Of a DNA stretch of 64,000 bases, positions 1 through 10,361 are shown one piece after another. Each line of letters opens with the position of its first letter. Position 1 is the first letter of the stretch. The notes beneath the pieces are model-generated. The model was not told the DNA's origin. It made no database searches and saw only the letters and a program-made list of their open reading frames with translations. A program made the position numbers and the translations under genes. The stretch is from Megachile rotundata. Taxonomy: Eukaryota; Arthropoda; Insecta; Hymenoptera; Megachilidae. The stretch covers positions 62,001-126,000 of the forward strand of contig NW_027473864.1 in NCBI RefSeq assembly GCF_050947335.1, in the 5' to 3' direction.

Positions 1-83
1 AACTCATATTATTAACCATATTATGCTTATATGATCGATAGAACGACAATTACTATACTTATTACTCTTATTATTATCAATCT

Positions 84-166
84 AACTCATATTATTAACC
101 ATATTATGCAGATATGATCGATAGAACTACAATTACTATACTCATTACTCTTATTATTATCAATCT
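84..166 (+). repeat. Type C monomer with AACC/GCAG head
   Basis: The head has G15A (AACC) and TT27-28AG (GCAGAT), and the tail has G45T (AACTAC, destroying one CpG) and T60C (CTCATTACTC). AACC and GCAG are strongly linked throughout the window, although AACC with GCTT also exists. The AACTAC tail also occurs on AGCC/GCTT heads, so heads and tails have been reshuffled. Confidence 0.9.
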
Positions 167-332
167 AACTCATATTATTAGCCATATTATGCTTATATGA
201 TCGATAGAACTACAATTACTGTACTTATTACTCTTATCATTATCGATCTAACTCATATTATTAACCATATTATGCAGATATGATCTATAGATCTACAATT
301 ACTATACTCATTACTCTTAGTATTATCAATCT

Positions 333-498
333 AACTCATATTATTAGCCATATTATGCTTATATGATCGATAGAATGAGAATTACTATACTCACTACTCT
401 TAGTATTATCACTCTAAGTCATATTATTAGCCTTATTATGCTTATATGATCGATAGAACGACAATTACTGCACTTATTACTCTTATTATTATCAATCT
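333..498 (+). repeat. Type F pair (GAATGAG monomer followed by CCTTATTATG monomer)
   Basis: The first unit has AATGAG where B has AACGAG (a CpG to TpG change) and ends ATCACTCT. The second begins AAGTCAT here (AACTCAT in other copies), has AGCCTTATTATG, and carries ACTGCAC or ACTGTAC. The two units nearly always occur together, for example near 1,330, 7,840, 9,630, 21,450, 26,180, 42,700, 46,090 and 63,360, so the pair is inherited as a block. Confidence 0.9.
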
Positions 499-581
499 AA
501 CTCATATTATTAGCCATATTATGCTTATATGATCGATAGAACGAGAATTACTATACTCACTACTCTTAGTATTATCAATCT

Positions 582-664
582 AACTCATATTATTAGCCAT
601 ATTATGCTTATATGATCGATAGAACGACAATTACTATACTTATTACTCTTATTATTATCAATCT
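582..664 (+). repeat. Type A monomer, exact consensus copy
   Basis: This unit matches my consensus at every position and serves as the reference for numbering 1-83. Landmarks are CATATTATT at 5-13, CATATTATG at 17-25, ATCGAT at 34-39, AACGAC at 42-47, ATTACT at 49-54 and 61-66, and TTATTATTATC at 68-78. It contains two CpG sites (36-37 and 44-45). Type A is the most common class in the window. Confidence 0.95.
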
Positions 665-747
665 AACTCATATTATTAGCCATATTATGCTTATATGATC
701 GATAGAACGAGAATTACTATACTCACTACTCTTAGTATTATCAATCT
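665..747 (+). repeat. Type B monomer (four linked substitutions)
   Basis: Relative to type A it carries C47G, T60C, T62C and T71G, giving the signatures AACGAGAATT, CTCACTACTC and CTTAGTATT. The four changes travel together in very many units across the window, so B is a real subfamily rather than random noise. B units frequently alternate with A units. Confidence 0.93.
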
Positions 748-913
748 AACTCATATTATTAGCCATATTATGCTTAAATGATCGATAGAACGACAATTAC
801 TATACTTATTACTCTTATTGTTATCAATCTAACTCATATTATTAGCCATATTATGCTTATATGATCGATAGAACGAGAATTACTATACTCACTACTCTTA
901 GTATTATCAATCT

Positions 914-1079
914 AACTCATATTATTAGCCATATTATGCTTATATTATCGATAGAACGACAATTACTATACTTATTACTGTTATTATTATCAATCTAACT
1001 CGTATTATTAGACATATTATGCTTAAATGATTGATAGAACGACAATTACTATACTTATTACTCTTATTATTATCAATCT
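914..1079 (+). repeat. Type E dimer (TATCGATA monomer followed by CGTATTATTAGAC monomer)
   Basis: The first unit has ATTATCG in place of ATGATCG, creating the 8-bp palindrome TATCGATA at 946-953, and CTGTTATT in place of CTCTTATT. The second has AACTCGTATT, TTAGACAT and AAATGATTGATAG. The two are usually adjacent (for example 2,340-2,490, 6,990-7,110, 10,225-10,375, 29,730-29,860, 45,500-45,640 and 62,765-62,905). In some copies the second unit instead shows AACCCGTATT. Confidence 0.9.
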
Positions 1080-1576
1080 AACTCATATTATTAGCCATAT
1101 TATGCTTATATTATCGATAGAACGACAATTACTATACTTATTACTGTTATTATTATCAATCTAACGCATATTATTAGCCATATTATGCTTATATGATCGA
1201 CAGAACGACAATTACTCTACTTATTACTCTTATTATTATCAATCTAACTCATATTATTAGCCATATTATGCTTAAATGATCGATAGAACTACAATTACTA
1301 TACTCATTACTCTTATTATTATCAATCTAACTCATATTATTAGCCATATTATGCTTATATGATCGATAGAATGAGAATTACTATACTCACTACTCTTAGT
1401 ATTATCACTCTAACTCATATTATTAGCCTTATTATGCTTATATGATCGATAGAACGACAATTACTGCACTTATTACTCTTATTATTATCAATCTAACTCA
1501 TATTATTAGCCATATTATGCTTATATGATTGATAGAGCGACAATTACTATACTTATTACTCTTATTATTATCAATC

Positions 1577-2030
1577 TAACTCATATTATTAGCCATATTA
1601 TGCTTATATGATCGATAGAACGACAACTACTCTACTTATTACTCTTATTATTATCAATCTAACTCATATTATTAGCCATATTATGCTTAAATGATCGATA
1701 GAACTACAATTACTATACTCATTACTCTTATTATTATCAATCTAACTCATATTATTAGCCATATTATGCTTATATGATCGATAGAATGAGAATTACTATA
1801 CTCACTACTCTTAGTATTAACACTCTAACTCATATTATTAGCCTTATTATGCTTATATGATCGATAGAACGACAATTACTGCACTTATTACTCTTATTAT
1901 TATCAATCTAACTCATATTATTAGCCATATTATGCTTATATGATCGATAGAACGAGAATTACTATACTCACTACTCTTAGTATTATCAATCTAACTCATA
2001 TTATTAGCCATATTATGCTTATATGATCGA
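1577..2030. repeat. HOR block repeated at 10,707-11,160
   Basis: The rare strings CGACAACTACTC and ATTAACACTCT occur in both places in the same order, separated by 9,130 bp (110 x 83). The distance differs by two monomers from the 112-monomer offset of the preceding pair, so the two larger regions differ by gain or loss of whole units between the blocks. Confidence 0.82.
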
Positions 2031-2656
2031 TAGAACGACAATTACTATACTTATTACTCTTATTATTATCAATCTAACTCATATTATTAGCCATATTATG
2101 CTTATATGATCGATAGAACGAGAATTACTATACTCACTACTCTTAGTATTATCAATCTAACTCATATTATTAGCCATATTATGCTTAAATGATCGATAGA
2201 ACGACAATTACTATACTTATTACTCTTATTGTTATCAATCTAACTCATATTATTAGCCATATTATGCTTATATGATCGATAGAACGAGAATTACTATACT
2301 CACTTCTCTTAGTATTATCAATCTAACTCATATTATTAGCCATATTATGCTTATATTATCGATAGAACGACAATTACTATACTTATTACTGTTATTATTA
2401 TCAATCTAACTCGTATTATTAGACATATTATGCTTAAATGATTGATAGAACGACAATTACTATACTTATTACTCTTATTATTATCAATCTAACTCATATT
2501 ATTAGCCATATTATGCTTATATGATCGATAGAACGACAATTACTCTACTTATTACTCTTATTATTATCAATCTAACTCATATTATTAGCCATATTATGCT
2601 TAAATGATCGATAGAACGACAATTACTATACTTATTACTCTTATTATTATCAATCT

Positions 2657-2739
2657 AACTCATATTATTAACCATATTATGCAGATATGATCGATCGCAC
2701 GACATTTGCTATACCTATTACTCTTATTATTATGCATCT
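2657..2739 (+). repeat. Type D monomer (GATCGATCGCACGAC)
   Basis: An AACC/GCAG head is followed by GATCGATCGCACGACATT and GCTATACCTATT. It has three CpGs where type A has two, and the 8-bp palindrome GATCGATC. Type D recurs at many sites (near 7,345, 7,670, 14,805, 18,545, 23,610, 38,370, 39,535, 58,795, 59,120 and 63,100), usually followed by a unit with GATCTATAG. The following base pattern is TATTTTTATGAATCTG or TATTATTATGCATCT, giving two sublineages. Confidence 0.9.
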
Positions 2740-2905
2740 AACTCATATTATTAACCATATTATGCAGATATGATCTATAGAACTACAATTACTATACTCA
2801 CTACTCTTATTATTATCAATCTAACTCATATTATTAGCCATATTATGCTTATATTATCGATAGAACGACAATTACTATACTCATTACTCTTATTATTATC
2901 AATCT

Positions 2906-2988
2906 AACGCATATTATTAGCCATATTATGCTTATATGATCGACAGAACGACAATTACTATACTTATTACACTCACTATTATCAATCT
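2906..2988 (+). repeat. ACACTCAC monomer type
   Basis: The tail reads TTATTACACTCACTATTATC, where type A reads TTATTACTCTTATTATTATC. This copy also has AACGCAT at its start and GATCGACAG. The ACACTCAC tail, with either CTATTATC or CTGTTATC, recurs in fixed contexts (near 3,300, 4,545, 11,930, 13,090, 15,670, 28,110, 33,505 and 49,855), typically before an AACC/GTGCAG unit with ATAGCACGACATTTAC. Confidence 0.88.
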
Positions 2989-3762
2989 AACTCATGTTAT
3001 TAACCATATTATGCAGATATGATCGATAGAACGACAATTACTATACTTATTACTCTTATTATTATCAATCTAACTCATATTATTAGCCAAACTATGCAGA
3101 TATGATCGATAGAACTACAATTACTATACTCATTACTCTTATTATTATCAATCTAACTCATATTATTAGCCATATTATGCTTATATGATCGACAGAACGA
3201 GAATTACTACACTCACTACTCTTAGTATTATCAATCTAACTCATATTATTAGCCATATTATGCTTATATGATCGAGAGAACGACAATTACTATACTTATT
3301 ACACTCACTGTTATCAATCTAACTCATATTATTAACCATATTATGCAGATATGATCGATAGAACGACAGTTACTATACACATTACTCTTACTATTATCAA
3401 TCTAACTCATATTATTAACCATATTATGCAGATATGATCGATAGCACGACATGTACTATACTTACTACTCTTATTATTATCAACCTAACTCACATTATTA
3501 GCCATATTATGCTTAAATGATCGATAGAACGACAATTACTATACTTATTACTCTTATTATTATCAATCTAACTCATATTATTAGCCATATTATGCTTATA
3601 TGAGCAATAGAACTACAATTACTATACTTATTACTCTTATTATTATAAATCTAACTCATATTATTAACCATATTATGCAGATATGATCGATAGAACTACA
3701 ATTACTATACTTATTACTCTTATTATTATCAATCTAACTCGTATTATTAGCCATATTATGCT

Positions 3763-4690
3763 TATGTGATCGATAGAACGACAAATACTATACTTATTAC
3801 TGTTATTATTATCAATCTAACTCATATTATTAGCCATATTATGCTTAAATGATCGATAGAACTACAATTACTATACTCATTACTCTTATTATTATCAATC
3901 TAACTCATATTATTAGCCATATTATGCTTATATGATCGATAGAACGAGAATTACTATACTCACTACTCTTAATATTATCACTCTAACTCATATTATTAGC
4001 CTTATTATGCTTATATGATCGATAGAACGACAATTACTGTACTTATTACTCTTATTATTATCAATCTAACTCATATTATTAGCCATATTATGCTTATATG
4101 ATCGATAGAACGAGAATTACTATACTCACTACTCTTAGTATTATCAATCTAACTCATATTATTAGCCATATTATGCTTATATTATCGATAGAGCGACAAT
4201 TACTATACTTATTACTGTTATTATTATCAATCTAACTCATATTATTAGCCATATTGTGCTTAAATGATCGATAGAAAGACAATTACTATACTTATTACTC
4301 TTATTATTATCAATCTAACTCATATTATTAGCGATATTATGCTTATGTGATCGATAGAACGACAAATACTATACTTATTACTGTTATTATTATCAATCTA
4401 ACTCATATTATTAACCATATTATGCAGATATGATCGATAGCACGACATTTACTATACTTACTACTCTTATTATTATCAATCTAATTCATATTATTAACCA
4501 TATTATGCTAATATGATCGATAGAACGACAATTACTATACTTATTACACTCACTGTTACCAATCTAACTCATATTATTAACCATATTGTGCAGATATGAT
4601 CGATAGCACGACATTTACTATACACATTACTCTTACTATTATTAATCTAACTCATATTATTAGCCTTATTATGCTTATATGATCGATAGC
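3763..4690. repeat. HOR block repeated at 12,312-13,239
   Basis: The shared order is GTGATCG with GACAAATAC, CTTAATATTATCAC, GATAGAAAGAC, GCGATATT and GTTACCAATCT. The offset is 8,549 bp (103 x 83) at both ends of the block. At its right end this copy has an extra ATAGCACGACATTTAC unit, described separately. Confidence 0.85.
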
Positions 4691-4730
4691 ACGACATTTA
4701 CTATACACATTACTCTTACTATTATTAATC
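4610..4730. repeat. Local single-monomer reiteration
   Basis: The tail ATAGCACGACATTTAC...CTTACTATTATTAATCT appears in two successive units here. The equivalent positions near 13,150-13,240 have it once, followed by AACGACAATTACTGTAC. This looks like a one-unit duplication or conversion private to this locus. Confidence 0.7.
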
Positions 4731-4964
4731 TAACTCATATTATTAGCCATATTATGCTTATATTATCGATAGAGCGACAATTACTATACTTATTACTGTT
4801 ATTATTATCAATCTAACTCATATTATTAGCCATATTGTGCTTAAATGATCGATAGAAAGACAATTACTATACTTATTACTCCTATTGTTATCAATCTAAC
4901 TCATATTATTAGCCATATTATGCTTATGTGATCGATAGAACGACAAATACTATACTTATTACTC

Positions 4965-6125
4965 TTATTATTATCAATCTAACTCATATTATTAACCATA
5001 TTATGCAGATATGATCGATAGAACTACAATTACTATACTCATTACTCTTATCATTATCAATCTAACTCATATTACTAGCCATATTATGCTTAAATGATTG
5101 ATAGAACGACAATTACTATACTTATTACTCTTATTATTATCAATCTAACTCATATTATTAGCCATATTATGCTTATATGATCGATAGAACGACAATTACT
5201 CTACTTATTACTCTTATTATTATCAATATAACTCATATTATTAACCATATTATGCTTATATGATCGATAGAACGACAATTACTATACTTATTACTCTTAT
5301 TATTATCAATCTAACTCATATTATTAACCATATTATGCAGATATGATCTATAGAACTACAATTACTATACTCATTACTCTTATTATTATCAATCTAACTC
5401 ATATTATTAGCCATATTATGCTTATATGATCAATAGAACGAGAATTACTATACTCACTACTCTTAGTATTATCAATCTAACTCATATTATTAGCCATATT
5501 ATGCTTATATGATCGATAGAACGACAATTACCATACTTATTACTCTTATTATTATCAATCTAACTCATATTATTAGCCATATTATGCTTATATGATCGAT
5601 AGAACGAGAATTACTATACTCACTACTCTTAGTATTATCAATCTAACTCATATTATTAGCCATATTATGCTTATAATATCGATAGAACGACAATTACTAT
5701 TCTTGTTACTGTTATTATTATCAATCTAACTCATATTATTAGCCATATTATGCTTAAATGATCGATAGAACTACAATTACTATACTCATTGCTCTTATTA
5801 TTATCAATCTAACTCATATTATTAGCCATATTATGCTTATATGATCGATAGAACGAGAATTACTATACTCACTACTCTTAATATTATTACTCTAACTCAT
5901 ACTATTAGCCATATTATGCTTATATGATCGATAGAACGACAATTACTATACTTATTACTCTTATTGTTATCAATCTAACTCATATTATTAGCCATATTAT
6001 GCTTATATGATCGATAGAACGAGAATTACTATACTCACTACTCTTAGTATTATCAATCTAACTCATATTATTAGCCATATCATGCTTATATTATCGATAG
6101 AACGACAATTACTATACTTATTACT
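4965..6125. repeat. HOR block repeated at 22,151-23,311
   Basis: Fourteen monomers recur 17,186 bp downstream (207 x 83 + 5; the +5 equals the indel balance accumulated between 15.3 and 17.3 kb). Shared rarities are CTTATCATTATCAATCT, CAATATAACT, GATCTATAG, GATCAATAGAACGAG, TTCTTGTTACTG, CATTGCTC and AACTCATACTATT. A visible difference is ATAATATCG here versus ATAATGTCG near 22,860. Confidence 0.85.
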
Positions 6126-7841
6126 CTTATTATTATCAATCTAACTCATATTATTAGCCATATTATGCTTATATGATCGATAGAACGAGAATTACTATAC
6201 TCACTACTCTTAGTATTATCAATCTAACTCATATTATTAGCCATATTATGCTTATATTATCGATAGAACGACAATTACTATACTTATTACTGTTATTATT
6301 ACCAATCTAACTCGTATTATTAGACATATTATGCTTAAATGATTGATAGAGCGACAATTACTATACTTATTACACTCACTATTATCAATCTAACTCATGT
6401 TATTAACCATATTATGCAGATATGATCGATAGAACGACAATTACTATACTTATTACTCTTATTATTATCAATCTAACTCATATTATTAGCCATATTATGC
6501 TTATATGATCGATAGAACGACAATTACTATACTTATTACTCGTATTATTATAAATCTAACTCATATTATTAGCCATATTATTCTTATTTGATCGATAGAA
6601 CGACAAATACTATACTTATTACTCTTATTATTATCAATCTAATTCATATTATTAACCATATTATGCTAATATGATCGATAGAACGACAATTACTATACTT
6701 ATTACACTCACTGTTATGAATCTAACTCATATTATTAACCATATTGTGCAGATATGATCGATAGCACGACACTTACTATACACATTACTCTTACTATTAT
6801 TAATCTAACTCATATTATTAGCCTTATTATGCTTATATGATCGATAGAACGACAATTACTGTACTTATTACTCTTATTGTTATCAATCTAACTCATATTA
6901 TTAGCCATATTATGCTTATATGATCGATAGAACGAGAATTACTATACTCACTACTCTTAGTATTATCAATCTAACTCATATTATTAGCCATATTATGCTT
7001 ATATTATCGATAGAACGACAATTACTATACTTATTACTGTTATTATTATCAATCTAACTCGTATTATTAGACATATTATGCTTAAATGATTGATAGAACG
7101 ACAATTACTATACTTATTACTCTTATTATTATCAATCTAACTCATATTATTAGCCATATTATGCTTATATGATCGATAGAACGACATTTACTCTACTTAT
7201 TACTCTTATTATTATCAATCTAACTCATATTATTAACCATATTATGCTTATATGATCGATAGAACGACAATTACTATACTTATTACTCTTATTATTATCA
7301 ATCTAACTCATATTATTAACCATATTATGCAGATATGAACGATCGCCCGACATTTGCTATACCTATTACTCTTATTATTATGCATCTAACTCATATTATT
7401 AACCATATTATGCAGATATGATCTATAGAACTACAATTACTATACTCATTACTCTTATTATTATCAATCTAACTCATATTATTAGGCATATTATGCTTAT
7501 ATGATCGATAGAACTAGAATTACTATACTCACTACTCTTAGTATTATCAATCTAACTCATATTATTAACCATATTATGCTTATATGATCGATAGAACGAC
7601 AATTACTATACTTATTACTCTTATTATTATCAATCTAACTCATATTATTAACCATATTATGCAGATATGATCGATCGCACGACATTTGCTATACCTATTA
7701 CTCTTATTTTTATGAATCTGACTCATATTATTAACCATATTATGCAGATATGATCGATAGATGTACAATTACTATACTCATTACTCTTAGTATTATCAAT
7801 CTAACTCATATTATTAGCCATATTATGCTTATATGATCGAT
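6125..7841. repeat. HOR block of about 21 monomers repeated at 17,335-19,051
   Basis: The offset is 11,210 bp (135 x 83 + 5) at both TTCTTATTTG (6,581 and 17,791) and GATGTACA (7,760 and 18,970). Visible base differences include GACACTTAC near 6,768 versus GACATTTAC, and GAACGATCGCCCGAC near 7,347 versus GATCGATCGCACGAC. The right part is also found at about 58,490-59,250. Confidence 0.86.
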
Positions 7842-7955
7842 AGAATGAGAATTACTATACCCACTACTCTTAGTATTATCACTCTAACTCATATTATTAG
7901 CCTTATTATGCTTATATGATCGATAGAACGACAATTACTGTACTTATTACTCTTA

Positions 7956-8943
7956 TTATTATCAATCTAACTCATATTATTAGCCATATTATGCTTATAT
8001 GATCGATAGAACGAGAATTACTATACTCACTACTCTTAGTATTATCAATCTAACTCATATTATTAGCCATATTATGCTTATATGATCGATAGAACGACAA
8101 TTACTATACTTATTACTCTTATTATCATCAATCTAACTCATATTATTAGCCATATTATGCTTATATGATCGATAGAACGAGAATTACTATACTCACTACT
8201 CTTAGTATTATCAATCTAACTCATATTATTAGCCATATTATGCTTAAATGATCGATAGAACTACAATTACTATACTCATTACTCTTATTATTATCAATCT
8301 AACTCATATTATTAGCCAAATTATGCTTATATGATCGATAGAACGAGAATTACTATACTCACTACTCTTAATATTATTACTCTAACTCATATTATTAGCC
8401 ATATTATGCTTATATGATCGATAGAACGACAATTACTATACTTATTACTCTTATTGTTATCAATCTAACTCATATTATTAGCCATATTATGCTTATATGA
8501 TCGATAGAACGAGAATTACTATACTCACTACTCTTAGTATTATCAATCTAACTCATATTATTAGCCATATTATGCTTATATGATCGATAGAACGGCAATT
8601 ACTATACTTATTACTCTTATTATCATCAATCTAACTCATATTATTAGCCATATTATGCTTATATGATCGATAGAACGAGAATTACTATACTCACTACTCT
8701 TAGTATTATCAATCTAACTCATATTATTAGCCATATTATGCTTAAATGATCGATAGAACTACAATTACTATACTCATTACTCTTATTATTATCAATCTAA
8801 CTCATATTATTAGCCAAATTATGCTTATATGATCGATAGAACGAGAATTACTATACTCACTACTCTTAATATTATTACTCTAACTCATATTATTAGCCAT
8901 ATTATGCTTATATGATCGATAGAACGACAATTACTATACTCAT
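7956..8943. repeat. Tandem pair of a 6-monomer HOR (498 bp)
   Basis: TATTATCATC and GCCAAATTATGC each occur twice, 498 bp apart (6 x 83). The units run about 7,956-8,445 and 8,454-8,943. The second copy has AACGGCAATT near 8,592 where the first has AACGACAATT. Six monomers is also the spacing of the tandem pair at 59.9-60.9 kb. Confidence 0.86.
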
Positions 8944-9296
8944 TACTCTTATTATTATCAATCCAACTCATATTATTAGCCATATTATGCTTATATGATC
9001 GATAGAACGAGAATTACTATACTCACTACTCTTAGTATTATCAATCTAACTCATATTATTAGCCATATTATGCTTATATGATCGATAGAATGAGAATTAC
9101 TATACTCACTACTCTTAGTATTATCACTCTAACTCATATTATTAGCCTTATTATGCTTATATGATCGATAGAACGACAATTACTGTACTTATTACTCTTA
9201 CTGTTATCAATCTAACTCATATTATTAGCCATATTATGCTTATATGATCGATAGAACGACAATTACTCTACTTATTACTCTTATTATTATCAATAT

Positions 9297-10361
9297 AACT
9301 CATATTATTAACCATATTATGCTTATATGATCGATAGAACGACAATTACTATACTTATTACTCTTATTATTATCAATCTAACTCATATTATTAACCATAT
9401 TATGCAGATATGATCGATAGAACTACAATTACTATACTCATTACTCTTATTATTATCAATCTAACTCATATTATTAGCCATATTATGCTTATATGATCGA
9501 TAGAACGACAATTACTGTACTTATTACTCTTATCATTATCGATCTAACTCATATTATTAACCATATTATGCAGATATGATCTATAGATCTACAATTACTA
9601 TACTCATTACTCTTAGTATTATCAATCTAACTCATATTATTAGCCATATTATGCTGATATGATCGATAGAATGAGAATTACTATACTCACTACTCTTAGT
9701 ATTATCACTCTAAGTCATATTATTAGCCTTATTATGCTTATATGATCGATAGAACGACAATTACTGCACTTATTACTCTTATTATTATCAATCTAACTCA
9801 TATTATTAGCCATATTATGCTTATATGATCGATAGAACGAGAATTACTATACTCACTACTCTTAGTATTATCAATCTAACTCATATTATTAGCCATATTA
9901 TGCTTATATGATCGATAGAACGACAATTACTATACTTATTACTCTTATTATTATCAATCTAACTCATATTATTAGCCATATTATGCTTATATGATCGATA
10001 GAACGAGAATTACTATACTCACTACTCTTAGTATTATCAATCTAACTCATATTATTAGCCATATTATGCTTAAATGATCGATAGAACGACAATTACTATA
10101 CTTATTACTCTTATTGTTATCAATCTAACTCATATTATTAGCCATATTATGCTTATATGATCGATAGAACGAGAATTACTATACTCACTACTCTTAGTAT
10201 TATCAATCTAACTCATATTATTAGCCATATTATGCTTATATTATCGATAGAACGACAATTACTATACTTATTACTGTTATTATTATCAATCTAACTCGTA
10301 TTATTAGACATATTATGCTTAAATGATTGATAGAACGACAATTACTATACTTATTACTCTT
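9297..10361. repeat. HOR block, copy 2 of pair with 1-1,065
   Basis: This is the downstream partner of the first 13 monomers, offset by exactly 112 monomers. Homology ends where copy 1 continues with an E-type unit while this copy has TATCTATCT followed by an AACC/GCAG unit. Confidence 0.88.

Larger units (their letters stand above)
499..913 (+). repeat. Alternating B-A-B-A-B run (166-bp dimeric register)
   Basis: Five consecutive units alternate between the B signature and the A signature. The fourth carries the linked changes CTTAAATG (T30A) and TTGTTATC, a common A derivative. The same alternation recurs at about 1,910-2,320, 9,790-10,210 and 26,330-26,750, so a 166-bp dimer is one of the lower-order repeat registers of the array. 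Confidence 0.9.
1..1065. repeat. HOR block, copy 1 of pair with 9,297-10,361
   Basis: The 13 monomers from the left edge recur in the same order 9,296 bp downstream (112 x 83). Shared rarities include ATTATCGATCT near 242 and 9,538 and the GATCTATAGATCT unit. I noticed only a few differences, such as AACTAC versus AACGAC near 210 and ATGCTTAT versus ATGCTGAT near 9,652. The block is cut by the window edge, so its true left end is unknown. Confidence 0.88.
2640..3764. repeat. Conserved HOR block, full copies also at about 33,924-35,048 and 50,274-51,398
   Basis: Its landmarks, in order, are the D monomer, AACGCAT, the ACACTCAC unit with CTCATGTTATT, GCCAAACTATG, CGACAGAACGAG with ACTACACTC, CGAGAGAACGAC, CGACAGTTAC, CGACATGTAC and AACCTAACTCACATT. 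The offset to the second copy is 377 x 83 - 7 and from there to the third 197 x 83 - 1; the residues match the indels catalogued between them. The right half alone also occurs at about 11,118-11,732 (96 x 83 away). Confidence 0.87.

Noticed and set aside
2657..2739. CENP-B box or similar known centromere protein site
   Set aside because: The mammalian CENP-B box needs a TTCG...CGGG pattern. No monomer class has GGG or a matching core, so I do not claim centromere identity.
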